Source: Fischerella muscicola SAG 1427-1 = PCC 73103
GTDB taxonomy: Bacteria; Cyanobacteriota; Cyanobacteriia; Cyanobacteriales; Nostocaceae
Assembly: GCF_000317245.1 (NCBI RefSeq)
Contig: NZ_AJLJ01000186.1
Location: 1-44,662 of the forward strand
Direction of reading: 5' to 3'
Length of the DNA: 44,662 nucleotides
The notes below the pieces were generated by a model. It was not told where the DNA came from. It saw nothing but the letters and a program-made list of their open reading frames with translations, and did not search any database. Position numbers and translations under genes: made by a program. Numbering within the stretch: the first letter of the stretch is position 1; each line of letters starts with the position of its first letter. Of this stretch, positions 10,582 to 19,649 are shown in pieces.

Positions 10582-10605
10582 AATTTTTAGCAAAACCTAG
10601 AGAAC

Positions 10606-11682
10606 TTAGCGCACACTACCCTCAGCAGCAGCAGCATCAATAGGCTTGATAAAGTACAAGCGCAGAGTTTGCCAACCATTGGAAATGTAATAAGGCAGCT
10701 TTTGGAAGAATTGTAAGAATTTAGGAGTGTTAGAATTAGCGATCGCTGTCAATTTTTCGTTATTCTTCACACAAATTTCCAAGCGATCGTAAAACTCTGG
10801 ATTATTCACATCCAGCATTACTGGGAACACCCGCCCAGCAGTTTCATTTGTCTTCTCAATCACATATTTGTCATATTCTCGCGCATCCAACCCAATAGAG
10901 GCGTAGAAGTCTTTACGCTGAATATCGTTGAGATACATTGTGGCAAATACTGACAGCAAGAAGAATCGGCACCACAACCGCGCCTTCCAGTCATTTAAGA
11001 TTTGCGGCTGTGCTTTCATCACAGCATCAAAGAAATCACCGTGGCGGTTTTCATCTTGACACCAGTTTTCAAACCACCGGAAAATCGGATAAATCCGGTC
11101 TTCAGGATGTGCTTCCAAGTGGCGGTAAATTGTGATATAGCGCCAGTAACCAATCTTTTCAGAAAGATAAGTAGCGTAAAAGATAAATTTCGGTTGGAAG
11201 TAGGTGTAATTTTTGCTCTTAGTCAAAAATCCTAAATCCAGGGACAGGTCAAAATCTGCCAATGCTTTATTTAAAAAACCAGCATGACGCGCTTCATCCC
11301 GCGACATTAGGTTAAAGCATTCTGCCAATACAGGGCTTTTGTCCTTGAGGCGGCGGCTGAGTTCTTTGTATAGCAAAAAGCCAGAAAATTCTGCCGTACA
11401 AGAACGCTCTAAAAATTCAACAAATAAGCGGCGAGTATCCCCGTCAATGTGATCCCAGGATTGTTCAAAGTCCACATCCCGAACAAAGTGATGGCGGTTG
11501 TAGTCAGCGCGGAACTCTTCTAGGATGGCTCTCAACTCGTCTTCATTGACGGAGATATCCATCCGCGCCATCGCATCAAAGTCTGTGGTGTAAAACCGGG
11601 GTGTTAACAGGGTTTCTTTTGCCGGGACTTTAATTCCCGGACGCAATTCTTCAAAACCTGGTTTTTTTAGGGAATCTACCAT
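10606..11682 (-). CDS. acsF: Mg-protoporphyrin IX monomethyl ester (oxidative) cyclase
   Basis: 358 aa, the usual full length. This is the diiron oxygen-dependent cyclase that forms the fifth ring of chlorophyll, turning Mg-protoporphyrin IX monomethyl ester into divinyl protochlorophyllide at the thylakoid. Iron-ligand motifs are visible: [12 protein letters not shown], then DEARHAGFL (ExxH), and [15 protein letters not shown] with a second ExxH. The start [16 protein letters not shown] is typical of cyanobacteria. Some cyanobacteria carry a second, low-oxygen paralogue; the sequence alone does not tell me which this is. It is monocistronic by its terminator. Confidence 0.97.
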   Translation of the reverse strand: MVDSLKKPGFEELRPGIKVPAKETLLTPRFYTTDFDAMARMDISVNEDELRAILEEFRADYNRHHFVRDVDFEQSWDHIDGDTRRLFVEFLERSCTAEFSGFLLYKELSRRLKDKSPVLAECFNLMSRDEARHAGFLNKALADFDLSLDLGFLTKSKNYTYFQPKFIFYATYLSEKIGYWRYITIYRHLEAHPEDRIYPIFRWFENWCQDENRHGDFFDAVMKAQPQILNDWKARLWCRFFLLSVFATMYLNDIQRKDFYASIGLDAREYDKYVIEKTNETAGRVFPVMLDVNNPEFYDRLEICVKNNEKLTAIANSNTPKFLQFFQKLPYYISNGWQTLRLYFIKPIDAAAAEGSVR

Positions 11683-12022
11683 GTTGTGATTGCTCTTGTG
11701 TTTTTTTATTGTTCCAATGCCCTAGAAAGCCAAGGTTTTTGCTTTCAGGCGGTGCAACAGACAGAATAATCCATTTTGTGTATTAAAAATCAGTCTAACA
11801 AGGCATGGCGTAACAGTATAAGGATAAAACGTTAAGAGTTGCAACAAATTTGGGGGTTAGGGAAAGGGGATTAGCCAACAGGAAGCAGGAAAACAATGTG
11901 TGTAATTAATTCTGTCTAAGTACTTATGAGGAATTTATAGATCCCCGACTTCTTTAAGAAGTCGGGGATCTGAACACCTATAACTCATCAAAAACAATGA
12001 GACAAACCACTACTGACCACTA
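11683..12022. other. Spacer upstream of acsF
   Basis: No gene is seen. It contains the acsF 5' region (minus strand), with no promoter I can call firmly, and one 33-bp palindromic repeat (separate entry). Confidence 0.5.
11939..11971. repeat. 33-bp dispersed palindrome, copy 1
   Basis: AGATCCCCGACTTCTT and its complement meet at a TTAA centre, giving a nearly perfect 16-bp stem. Seven more copies lie in this window. It sits in the spacer between acsF and the first FG-GAP gene. Confidence 0.85.
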
Positions 12023-13222
12023 TTAAAAAGCACTCCACTCAGTACCAACTTGCGGTAGAAATGTGCCATTAGCAGTTGTGCCATTCATAAACCAAACAGC
12101 AACTTCACCGGTTTCACCATTACGCCAGAAGACATCTGTCTTGCCATCGCCGTCATAGTCGCCGATGCTTGGTTGCCAAGATGCACTAGTCGCAGGTAAG
12201 AAAGCCGCAGTTCCTACTGATGTACCATCCATTAACCAAGCGGTGTTTTCGCCAGTTGTCTGATTGTGCCAAAATACATCTGTCTTACCATCGCCGTTGA
12301 AGTCACCAATGGAAGGTTTCCAAGCAGAGTCCTGTTTTGCCAAATTACCTTCACTGATGAAGATACTGTTCATCAGCCAAACTTTATTCTCACCTGTTTC
12401 GTAGTTACGCCAGAGGATATCACTGTTACCATCGTTGTTGAAGTCACCAACGTTAGCTTCCCAGTTACCTTCTAATGTGCTTAGAGCATATTCTGATGTA
12501 TCTGTACCATTCATGAACCAGACTTTATTTTCACCAGTGATATTGTTGCGCCAAAAAATATCGTTTTTGCCATCACCGTTAAAATCAACCACACTAGAAG
12601 TCCAAGTGGTATCAGTGGTGGGTAAAAAAGCGGCAGTTGTGACATTTGTACCATCCATCAACCAGGTAGCATTTTCTCCAGTTTGAGTATTACGCCACAA
12701 AACATCACTCTTACCATCACCATTAAAATCTGCAATGTTGTAAGTCCAAGCTGGGCTGATTGTTTGTACATTAGCTTGAGAGGCAATGTTTGTACCATCC
12801 ATTAGCCAAATCACATTTTCACCGCTATTTTTATTGCGCCAAAAGATATCAGTTTTGCCATCGCGGTTAAAATCAGCATAAGTAAAGTCCCAGGATGCAT
12901 CTACTGTAGTTACATTAGATGCTCTAGGGTTGCTGCCATCCATTAGCCAAATTGCAGTTTCACCTGTTTGAGAGTTCCGCCAGAATTTATCAGCTTTGCC
13001 ATCACCATTGAAATCTGCAACAATGGCTGCATTGCTGAATCTAGAATTAGGATTAGGGTTTTTTGCTGCTACTAAAGATTGGTTTTCATCATTTGAGCTT
13101 GAGGAACGTCCCAGGCTAAAACTAAGATTTGGAACGGTATTGTCATCAAAAAGATTTGTGGAAGCATATTTTGATGTGCGAGTTTCTATAGATAAATTCA
13201 AGGGCGAATTAGAGTTAGACAT
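12023..13222 (-). CDS. FG-GAP/VCBS repeat protein, copy A
   Basis: 399 aa. After about 60 low-complexity Ser/Asn-rich residues there are seven repeats of about 48-49 residues. Each has a calcium-loop-like DFNGDGKTD motif, a WRN.TGEN strand and a W.MDGT strand; the start of one repeat reads ADFNGDGKADKFWRN. This is the FG-GAP/VCBS beta-propeller pattern, and seven blades would close one propeller. No classical signal peptide is visible; such proteins are often exported by type I secretion or used in surface adhesion, which is inference here. A sister gene of the same size and layout lies about 770 bp upstream on the same strand, so the two arose by duplication. Confidence 0.85.
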   Translation of the reverse strand: MSNSNSPLNLSIETRTSKYASTNLFDDNTVPNLSFSLGRSSSSNDENQSLVAAKNPNPNSRFSNAAIVADFNGDGKADKFWRNSQTGETAIWLMDGSNPRASNVTTVDASWDFTYADFNRDGKTDIFWRNKNSGENVIWLMDGTNIASQANVQTISPAWTYNIADFNGDGKSDVLWRNTQTGENATWLMDGTNVTTAAFLPTTDTTWTSSVVDFNGDGKNDIFWRNNITGENKVWFMNGTDTSEYALSTLEGNWEANVGDFNNDGNSDILWRNYETGENKVWLMNSIFISEGNLAKQDSAWKPSIGDFNGDGKTDVFWHNQTTGENTAWLMDGTSVGTAAFLPATSASWQPSIGDYDGDGKTDVFWRNGETGEVAVWFMNGTTANGTFLPQVGTEWSAF

Positions 13223-13483
13223 ACTGTTTGTTTATTACTAGTACAGGTCGGCAGAGTCTAATTTGTAATTTAGAATTCCCAATTAATAATGGAAAATTAC
13301 AAAAGTACAATAGTTCATCAAATTCTCATCTATTGTTCATGTAATTTATGTCAAAAAATAACATCTAACACTTTTAATAATGTTGTTTATGATTAACAGT
13401 TTTAAATATCAAAAAATAATTCAAAAATCTACAAACGGGAATGTTTCATAAATGCTCATATATACCATCAACATTGAGAGTTT

Positions 13484-13516
13484 AGATCCCCGACTTCTTA
13501 AAGAAGTCGGGGATCT
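13484..13516. repeat. 33-bp dispersed palindrome, copy 2
   Basis: AGATCCCCGACTTCTTAAAG and its complementary arm; same family as 11939-11971. Confidence 0.85.
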
Positions 13517-13723
13517 TGTTGCTCACGAATGATTTAAAAATCCTATAGTAATGATCACATTTTAATGTGTTGAAACATTGACATCAGAGCATATCAAAAA
13601 GTTACTGGATATTTTTCTATTTGGAAGTCGATAATAAGCGGGTGGTAGATGCATTGATACTTGCACAAAATTGCGATCGCTCTGGTACTCCACCACATTA
13701 ATTTTGATAAGTTGTGGGTGTTC

Positions 13724-13756
13724 ATATCCCCGACTTCTTAAAGAAGTCAGGGATCT
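13724..13756. repeat. 33-bp dispersed palindrome, copy 3 (diverged)
   Basis: Starts ATATCCCC and ends CAGGGATCT, so both arms carry changes compared with the other copies. It is preceded by the CCACCACATTAATTTTGAT box. Confidence 0.75.
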
Positions 13757-13963
13757 TATGCGGAACACTAGTACGTCTTGAACTAAAGTTCCAGGCTAAT
13801 AGCACAAGTCATTTTAAGATGACTGAATAATTAAGTGTTAAGCTATTAGCCAAGAAAATTACCCGCTATGAATGAAAATCTTAGGCAGTGTGGATCGTTA
13901 TTTCAGCGCTTACTGTCAACGAGCAGTTATCAGTTATCAAATTAAATTATTTACTGTTAACAG

Positions 13964-13991
13964 TTAACTGTTAACTGTTAACTGTTAACTG
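13964..13991. repeat. Heptamer tandem repeat (TTAACTG)4
   Basis: Four exact TTAACTG units, preceded by an inverted CTGTTAACAG. It ends three bases before the stop codon of the adjacent minus-strand gene. Confidence 0.8.
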
Positions 13992-13993
13992 AA

Positions 13994-15196
13994 CTAAGCT
14001 GTATACCATTCTTTGCCAAGTGTAGGCAGAGCAGTAGGAGTAGAGTCAGTACCAGTTACAATCACAACGGCGTTTTCACCTGTTTCGTAATTCCGCCAGA
14101 AAATGTCGGTTTTACCATCGCCATTGGTATCGCTGATACTAGGAACCCAAGCACCACTGGGTGCATCCGCAGCAACTGTGGTGAGAACATTGCTACCATC
14201 CATGATCCATATCTGGTTCTTACCAGTTTCCTGGTTGTACCACAAGATATCGGTCTTACCATTACCGTCAAAATCACCAATCAAGGGTTTCCAACTAGAA
14301 CCTTCGAGCGTAGGTAGAGCAGTGTCACTCGCAACTGTTGTACCATTCATTAACCAAACTTTGTTCTCGCCTGTGGCTTTGTTGCGCCAGAGAATATCGG
14401 TTTGGTAATTGAGGTCAAAATCACCCAAGGTAGCTTCCCATTCTGTACCTAGCGTGGGTAAAGCTGCACCAGTGGCGTTTGTACCATCCATTGTCCAGAC
14501 AGCATTTTCACCTGTGGCTGTATTGCGCCAGAAGATATCTGTCTTACCATCGCTGTTGATATCAACTATGTTGGCTGTCCAGTTGGAATCAACAGTTTGG
14601 AGAAAAGATGGAGTGGTTACTTGGGTACCATCCATTAACCAAGCTGCGTTTTCGCCAGTTGTTTTATTCCGCCAGAGGATGTCGGTTTTGCGATCGCCAT
14701 TGAAATCTGCAACCACTGGTGTCCAATCAGGAGTTAGTGTTGCTAAAGAGGCTTCAGAGACAACAGCTTGTCCATCCATCAGCCAAACCTGGTTTTCACC
14801 TGTGGCTTTGTTGTACCAGAGTAAGTCTGTCTTGTCATCACCGTTGAAATCGGCGATTTTAACATCCCACTCTGTACCCATTGTCTTGACAAAATCCGCA
14901 GAGGCGACATTTGCGCCATCCATCAACCAAATGGCATTTTCACCAGTTTGAGAGTTACGCCAGAACTTGTCGTTTTTACCATCACCGTTGAAATCAGCTA
15001 CAATTGCCGCACTCGTGAATACAGGGTTAGGATTTTGCAGATTCGGAAGCTCAAGCTGAGAGTTTGCATCCGAAGAACTCCTGTAGCCTGAGTAAGTTTC
15101 TGTCTCTAATTGACTTTTGCTTGTGTATTTGTCTGTTGAAATTGGAGCGCTACTAGAAGTAGAAATCTGATCGGACATGGCGTGTGTTTGAGACAA
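13994..15196 (-). CDS. FG-GAP/VCBS repeat protein, copy B
   Basis: 400 aa, a paralogue of the 12023-13222 product. A Ser/Thr-rich N-terminus of about 65 residues precedes seven repeats with DFNGDGKNDKFWRN, TGENAIWLMDG and similar motifs. The last repeat is worn (ENAVVIVTGTDS in place of W.MDGT). Repeat four reads VDINSDGKTDIFWRN. The predicted fold is a calcium-stabilised seven-bladed propeller. No signal peptide is seen; export by an unlinked secretion system is possible but not shown. The pair may be differently regulated, as each has its own repeat-filled upstream spacer. Confidence 0.85.
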   Translation of the reverse strand: MSQTHAMSDQISTSSSAPISTDKYTSKSQLETETYSGYRSSSDANSQLELPNLQNPNPVFTSAAIVADFNGDGKNDKFWRNSQTGENAIWLMDGANVASADFVKTMGTEWDVKIADFNGDDKTDLLWYNKATGENQVWLMDGQAVVSEASLATLTPDWTPVVADFNGDRKTDILWRNKTTGENAAWLMDGTQVTTPSFLQTVDSNWTANIVDINSDGKTDIFWRNTATGENAVWTMDGTNATGAALPTLGTEWEATLGDFDLNYQTDILWRNKATGENKVWLMNGTTVASDTALPTLEGSSWKPLIGDFDGNGKTDILWYNQETGKNQIWIMDGSNVLTTVAADAPSGAWVPSISDTNGDGKTDIFWRNYETGENAVVIVTGTDSTPTALPTLGKEWYTA

Positions 15197-15594
15197 GTGT
15201 TCATAAACCTTTTAACTGTTTTTTTCTTGGAGATTCAAGTGTTAGTTAATAACATATCTTGCTTCTTAATTTTTTCTTAAGAAGTGTCATGTTTTGCTTA
15301 AAATAAAAGCCTTTACTAGCTATTTCCTGAAAAAAAACAAGTACAAGATAATCACTTTTGCGAGATGTTAATGCTAATTATAAACAAATTGTTAACTAAA
15401 CAAACATCTAGAAATAATCAACTGTTTTTTTATGGAGTTTAAAAGTTAAATAATAAACATGTACTAAAAATCTCTGAGTATTTACTATTTTTTATACACT
15501 TATAGTGAATAGAAAGATCCCCGACTTCTTTAAGAAGTCGGGGATCTGGCCTCTCATGTTCATAAATTCTGCACGAGTTGCTATATTTATATAT
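15197..15594. other. AT-rich spacer
   Basis: No gene or RNA recognised. It holds the upstream region of FG-GAP copy B and one 33-bp palindrome (separate entry). Confidence 0.5.
15515..15547. repeat. 33-bp dispersed palindrome, copy 4
   Basis: AGATCCCCGACTTCTTTAAG plus its complementary arm. It lies 48 bp beyond the stop of the acyltransferase gene, where it could also end transcription. Confidence 0.85.
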
Positions 15595-16857
15595 TTAATT
15601 AGAAGAAGAATGATTTCGTTTTAATTTTGTCGCAGGTAATTCTACTAAGTAGTATGTAACAGTAGCTAGTAAAACTGACAAAGTTAGGGTTGCTACTAGT
15701 CTGTTGTAAAAAGCTTCAATGGGAATCTCTGAAGAGAATATTGAATAAATTTTAAGTAAAATTGGCATATGCCAAATGTAAACGCCATAAGATAAATTTC
15801 CAAACACTTCTAATATTCTGAGAGGATTTTTTAAAATGGCAGCAAATGATAGTTTTTCATTTTTGGTGTAGATATGATAATTATCTGATTCAAAAGCAAA
15901 AATCAAAAAAGATGTAATAATTGCCGTTAATGGCTGAAAAATAAAGATAGTTGTGATTGTTCTCCAACCACCAGGACGATTAGGTAATCCCCATAATTCT
16001 TGATGATATAAGTGATGAGCAGTAAATATATAAAGTAAAATCATCAAGATAATAGCTATATATTTTTTGTTTATAAATAGTTCGTAATTGATTTGTTTGT
16101 CTATTGTGAGAGATTTGGGTTTGCAGTTTTTAATTAATACATTTACCAAAAATCCAGATAAAAACACATCTATATTATTAAATATGGGAGTATACCAATA
16201 TTTAAATGCATATCCCATTTGATGATTGATTTGATGAGATAAACTCAGCCAAGATAAGGTTTTAATAAGAAATGCTATTAATATAATTAATATTGCTGCG
16301 ACAATTACCTGCTTTTGCTTGAAGATTAGAGATTTGCTCAAATTATAAATATAAGGAACAAATATATAAAATTGCATTTCTGTAGAAAGTGACCAAAAAA
16401 CATCATTAAATGCTATTGGCTGAGATGCAATATAAGGATGATATGTGAAAGTGCAAACTCGCAGCAGGTATCCCCAATTCTCGAATTTGAGAACATCAGG
16501 ATAAACAAATATAGATAAAATCAAAACAGCAAAATAATAAAGAGGTAAAATTCGCAAAACACGATTACGCCAAAAGTTAATTACTCCTGTGACATCGCTG
16601 CTATAACGCTCAGTGTAAAAGGCTTTCCCCATCAAATAGCCAGACAAACAAAAGAAAATCCAAACTGCGACTGCACCATGACTAAAGAGCAGCCAACTTA
16701 AATCGTATTTTTGATAAATCAGTGCATTTCTGGGTGGAGCGCAATGGATAATTACTACCATTAAACAGGCAAAGCCACGCAGAGCCAACAGAACATCTAA
16801 ATGATTGTTATTCTGAATAACTTTTGGCAAATGCAAGTAATTTATTGATTTTTCCAT
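15595..16857 (-). CDS. Membrane acyltransferase, OafA/acyltransferase-3 family
   Basis: 420 aa with about ten hydrophobic helices. The N-terminal block LDVLLALRGFACLMVVIIHC carries the conserved early Arg and the His proposed to be catalytic in this family. AVWIFFCLSGYLMGK and NFWRNRVLRILPLYY are the other signature blocks, and WSLSTEMQFYIFVP is the next. These enzymes move acetyl or other acyl groups from the cytoplasm onto extracellular glycans or lipids. The substrate is not predictable here, and no polysaccharide genes are adjacent. Confidence 0.87.
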   Translation of the reverse strand: MEKSINYLHLPKVIQNNNHLDVLLALRGFACLMVVIIHCAPPRNALIYQKYDLSWLLFSHGAVAVWIFFCLSGYLMGKAFYTERYSSDVTGVINFWRNRVLRILPLYYFAVLILSIFVYPDVLKFENWGYLLRVCTFTYHPYIASQPIAFNDVFWSLSTEMQFYIFVPYIYNLSKSLIFKQKQVIVAAILIILIAFLIKTLSWLSLSHQINHQMGYAFKYWYTPIFNNIDVFLSGFLVNVLIKNCKPKSLTIDKQINYELFINKKYIAIILMILLYIFTAHHLYHQELWGLPNRPGGWRTITTIFIFQPLTAIITSFLIFAFESDNYHIYTKNEKLSFAAILKNPLRILEVFGNLSYGVYIWHMPILLKIYSIFSSEIPIEAFYNRLVATLTLSVLLATVTYYLVELPATKLKRNHSSSN

Positions 16858-17182
16858 GAAGACTTTTAAATCAGTTAACAGTTAACTGTTAACGGTGAAT
16901 AATTTAATTGGATAACTGATAACTACTAAATTTAGCGATCACACATCATAAATACAATCGCCCAAATAAATATACATTAATTGAAAAATATTCAAGTATA
17001 TTTTTTATTTAGCATGTTGCCAATTTGGCAAAAATATGATCTTAAATTTCTCAGTGACTAGGGACGTATAGCTGTGCGCTCCTACAAATAGTTATTAGGG
17101 TATCAACCAAAGATACTAAGGTATTTGTAGTTGACCTAGTAAATTTTAGACACAATGAGATTAAGTTCTTTATAGCGGAATC
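16858..17182. other. Spacer between acyltransferase and pepP
   Basis: Divergent upstream region of the two genes. It contains a TTAACAG/TTAACTG heptamer tract near 16873-16893 and a nested hairpin (17082-17130, separate entry). Confidence 0.5.
17082..17130 (+). promoter_or_regulatory. Nested hairpin upstream of pepP
   Basis: CTACAAATA (17082-17090) and TATTTGTAG (17122-17130) are exact complements. Inside them GGTATC and GATAC pair around AACCAAA. It ends 52 bp before the pepP ATG. It could be an operator or leader structure; its role is unknown. Confidence 0.35.
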
Positions 17183-18490
17183 ATGCAGACAGAATATAAA
17201 CAGCGTCGGGAAGCATTAATGTCCAAGATTGGCAATGGTACTGCAATCTTTCGTAGTGCGCCAACGGCGGTGATGCACAACGATGTCGAGTATAACTTTC
17301 GTCAAGATAGCGATTTCTTTTATCTGACTGGATTTAACGAACCGCAAGCAGTAGCAATTCTAGCGCCACATCACCCAGAACATCAGTTTGTGTTGTTTGT
17401 GCAACCCAAGGATAGGGAACAAGAAGTTTGGAATGGTTATCGCTGTGGGGTAGAAGCAGCCAAGGAAGTATATGGCGCTGATGAAGCTTACCCAATTGCG
17501 GAACTAGATGAAAAACTACCACAATATCTTGAAAAAGCCGATCGCATTTATTATCGCTTAGGACGCGATCGCACTTTTAACGATAAAATCCTCAATCATT
17601 GGCAACGTTTAATGCGGACTTATCCCAAGCGGGGTACAGGGCCGATTGCGATTGAAGATACTAGTCCCATCCTCCATAGTATGCGTTTGGTTAAAAGCAA
17701 AGCAGAATTGGAGTTCATGCGTAAAGCAGCTGACATTGCAGTGGAAGCACACAACCACGCCATGCAATTTACTGCACCAGGACTTTTTGAGTATGAAGTG
17801 CAAGCAGAAATAGAACATATCTTTCGCAAGCGGGGGGCCTTGGGGCCTGCTTATCCTTCAATTGTTGCTTCTGGTGTCAATGCTTGTGTACTGCATTATG
17901 TAGAGAATAATCGACAGATGCAGGATAACGAGTTACTGCTGATTGATGCTGGATGTGCCTACGAATACTACAACTCAGATATTACCCGGACATTTCCCGT
18001 CGGAGGTAAATTTACCCCAGAACAAAAAACATTGTATGAGATTGTTCTAGCAGCACAAAAACAAGCGATCGCCCAAGTGCAACCAGGCAACCCTTATAAT
18101 CTATTTCATGATACCGCCGTCCGTGTTCTCACAGAAGGTTTAGTCGAAATCGGTATTCTCAAAGGCGAAATTGACAAATTAATAGAGGAAGAAAAATATA
18201 AGCCATTTTACATGCATCGCACTGGTCATTGGTTAGGCTTAGATGTGCATGATGTCGGAGTTTACCAGCACGGCGACAACCCACAAATTCTGCAACCAGG
18301 ACAAGTGGTAACAGTAGAACCAGGACTTTATATAGTACCAAATACTAAATCAGCAGAAGATCAACCAGAAATCGATCAACGTTGGGTTGGTATTGGTATT
18401 CGGATTGAAGATGATGTCTTGGTGACTCCCACAGGAAATGAAGTATTAACTGCTGGTGTAGCCAAAGAAGTAGAAGACTTAGAAAAATAG
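17183..18490 (+). CDS. pepP: Xaa-Pro aminopeptidase (M24 family)
   Basis: 435 aa, full length. It removes the N-terminal residue from peptides with proline in position two, in the cytoplasm. The N-terminal creatinase-like domain (1-170) has the typical NDVEYNFRQDSDFFYLTGF block. In the pita-bread domain the dinuclear metal ligands are visible: Asp in LLIDAGCAYE, Asp in SDITRTFPVGG, His in HRTGHWLGLDVHD, Glu in VEPGLY and Glu in GIRIEDDVLVT. The start MQTEYKQRREALMSKIGNGT fits the family. No partner genes are adjacent. Confidence 0.95.
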   Translation: MQTEYKQRREALMSKIGNGTAIFRSAPTAVMHNDVEYNFRQDSDFFYLTGFNEPQAVAILAPHHPEHQFVLFVQPKDREQEVWNGYRCGVEAAKEVYGADEAYPIAELDEKLPQYLEKADRIYYRLGRDRTFNDKILNHWQRLMRTYPKRGTGPIAIEDTSPILHSMRLVKSKAELEFMRKAADIAVEAHNHAMQFTAPGLFEYEVQAEIEHIFRKRGALGPAYPSIVASGVNACVLHYVENNRQMQDNELLLIDAGCAYEYYNSDITRTFPVGGKFTPEQKTLYEIVLAAQKQAIAQVQPGNPYNLFHDTAVRVLTEGLVEIGILKGEIDKLIEEEKYKPFYMHRTGHWLGLDVHDVGVYQHGDNPQILQPGQVVTVEPGLYIVPNTKSAEDQPEIDQRWVGIGIRIEDDVLVTPTGNEVLTAGVAKEVEDLEK

Positions 18491-18520
18491 GGTGTTGCTG
18501 AAGGCGGTATTAATCCGAAT

Positions 18521-18549
18521 GTAGAGACGTGATATATCGCGTCTCTATA
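18521..18549. repeat. GTAGAGACGCG-family hairpin
   Basis: GTAGAGACGTGATATATCGC followed by GTCTCTATA: imperfect inverted repeat. Other copies lie at 8082, 18929, 21437, 26319, 32287 and 36252. Confidence 0.7.
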
Positions 18550-18588
18550 AATTTATCTGTGGAGCAAATCCAAAATTCAAAATCGGAT

Positions 18589-18817
18589 GACCTGCATTGT
18601 GAATGCATCGACCTGCATTACGAATGTATCGACCTGCATTGCGAATGCATCGACCTGTATTGTGAATGCATCGACCTGTATTGTGAATGCATCGACCTGT
18701 ATTGTGAATGCATCGACCTGTATTGTGAATGTATCGACCTGCATTGCGAATGCATCGACCTGTATTGTGAATGCATCGACCTGCATTGCGAATGTATCGA
18801 CCTGTATTATGAATACA
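18589..18817. repeat. 21-bp tandem repeat array I (10.9 copies)
   Basis: Ten complete units of GACCTGYATTGYGAATGYAT plus C, and a partial eleventh. Variation is almost all C/T (with one G/A) at a few fixed positions. Each unit contains TGCATT-NNN-AATGCA, able to form a 6-bp hairpin. Because 21 is a multiple of 3, long frames stay open on both strands (such as repeated ECIDLYC), but none has other gene-like features. Arrays II and III are the same repeat in the opposite orientation. Confidence 0.9.
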
Positions 18818-18928
18818 GCCGTCTGTACGGTTTATTTAAGAACATCTTCAATATTGAGAGACTAGCGATCGCAATTCTCAACCTACCTGTTTGATACAAT
18901 ACGGTTCGGATAAGACTAAAAACCTTGT

Positions 18929-18973
18929 GTAGAGACGCGTAGCAAGATTTTGCAGGGAATTTCGCGTCTCTAC
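18929..18973. repeat. GTAGAGACGCG-family hairpin
   Basis: GTAGAGACGCG (18929-18939) and CGCGTCTCTAC (18963-18973) are exact 11-bp complements around a 23-bp loop. It lies 23 bp past the cupredoxin stop codon and may end transcription from either side. Confidence 0.7.
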
Positions 18974-18996
18974 AAGCTATAGATAGTAGCATTTTG

Positions 18997-19584
18997 CTAA
19001 CTATTTGCTATTTGAGTACTCGCACCTGCGGCTTGGACTGCGATCGCACCACGAAACATGTTCATACCACAGGTAAAGACATAGTTGCCAACTTGTTTGG
19101 GTATAAATTCCACAGTAGTTACTTGATTGAGTGGTAAATCTGCGGCAATGTGAAAGTCTGGAATTAGCACCTGTTCCAAGCAACTACTGGGATCTCTGCG
19201 GTCAAAGAAAAGCCGCACAGGTTTCCCCGCTTCCACGACAATTTGACTTGGTTCGTATCCACCATCAACAGTCACGGTTACTTCCTGAATACCCTCGCCT
19301 ACTGCAACTGCCTTCTGGGACTTGGGTTTACTAAGCAAAAACCACCATAGTTCTAAGCCAATCAGACTCAATCCACCAAGCGTGACTGCAACTTTATTTC
19401 CTAACGGCTGTTCGATGCGTTGAAATTGACTTGTTGACTCTGTTTGAGATGAGTGGGTTTCATGGGGTACTTGTGCGATCGCTTGTGGTAAGGCGTAGCC
19501 CATCGCTTTACCATAACCAACTCCTAACACAACTCCTAAACTGGCAATACTACTTATAATTACTGTTTTATTTATCATAGTCAT
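18997..19584 (-). CDS. Membrane-anchored cupredoxin-domain protein
   Basis: 195 aa. Two hydrophobic segments come first (about 8-30 and 64-86), then a cupredoxin fold at about 95-185. The fold has VTVTVDGGYEPSQIVVEAGK, RLFFDRRDPSSCLEQV, IPDFHIAADLP and FTCGMNMFRGAI. The Cys in DPSSC, the His in DFHI and the Cys/Met cluster CGMNM are the likely copper ligands. Relatives often sit beside copper P-type ATPases and handle copper in the periplasm or lumen; that context is absent here. A MerR-type promoter lies just upstream (19618-19649), so metal induction is likely. An AAGGA ribosome site lies about 10 bp before the ATG. Confidence 0.85.
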   Translation of the reverse strand: MTMINKTVIISSIASLGVVLGVGYGKAMGYALPQAIAQVPHETHSSQTESTSQFQRIEQPLGNKVAVTLGGLSLIGLELWWFLLSKPKSQKAVAVGEGIQEVTVTVDGGYEPSQIVVEAGKPVRLFFDRRDPSSCLEQVLIPDFHIAADLPLNQVTTVEFIPKQVGNYVFTCGMNMFRGAIAVQAAGASTQIANS

Positions 19585-19617
19585 AGTATTTAATCCTTGA
19601 TTTGTTTAACTGATTAC

Positions 19618-19649
19618 ATTGTGAATTCTCCTGCTTACTGGAGAGTCAA
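19618..19649 (-). promoter_or_regulatory. MerR-type promoter/operator for the cupredoxin gene
   Basis: Read on the minus strand: -35 TTGACT (19649-19644), a 20-bp spacer, then -10 CACAAT (19623-19618). The spacer overlaps a dyad ACTCTCC-8 bp-GGAGAAT (19646-19625), with six of seven pairs matching. Over-long 19-20 bp spacers with such a dyad are the hallmark of promoters activated by MerR-family metal sensors. The -10 box lies 33 bp before the start codon. The likely activator is the MerR-family gene at 20861-21274. Confidence 0.75.

Larger units (their letters stand above)
13223..13993. other. Repeat-rich spacer between the FG-GAP genes
   Basis: No credible gene. It holds two 33-bp palindromes (13484 and 13724), a heptamer array ending at 13991, and at 13690 the sequence CCACCACATTAATTTTGAT, which also begins the composite repeats at 21353 and 26234. 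Confidence 0.55.

Noticed and set aside
14103..14951. Plus-strand frames opposite the FG-GAP genes
   Set aside because: They are antisense shadows of the repeated Ca-loop codons.
18589..18817. CRISPR array
   Set aside because: Repeats are directly adjacent with a 21-bp period and no unique spacers; no cas genes are present.
18529..18894. Cys-rich heptapeptide-repeat protein (ECIDLYC repeats)
   Set aside because: Three frames on both strands stay open because the period is a multiple of three. The flanks have no coding signal, and the substitutions change residues freely.
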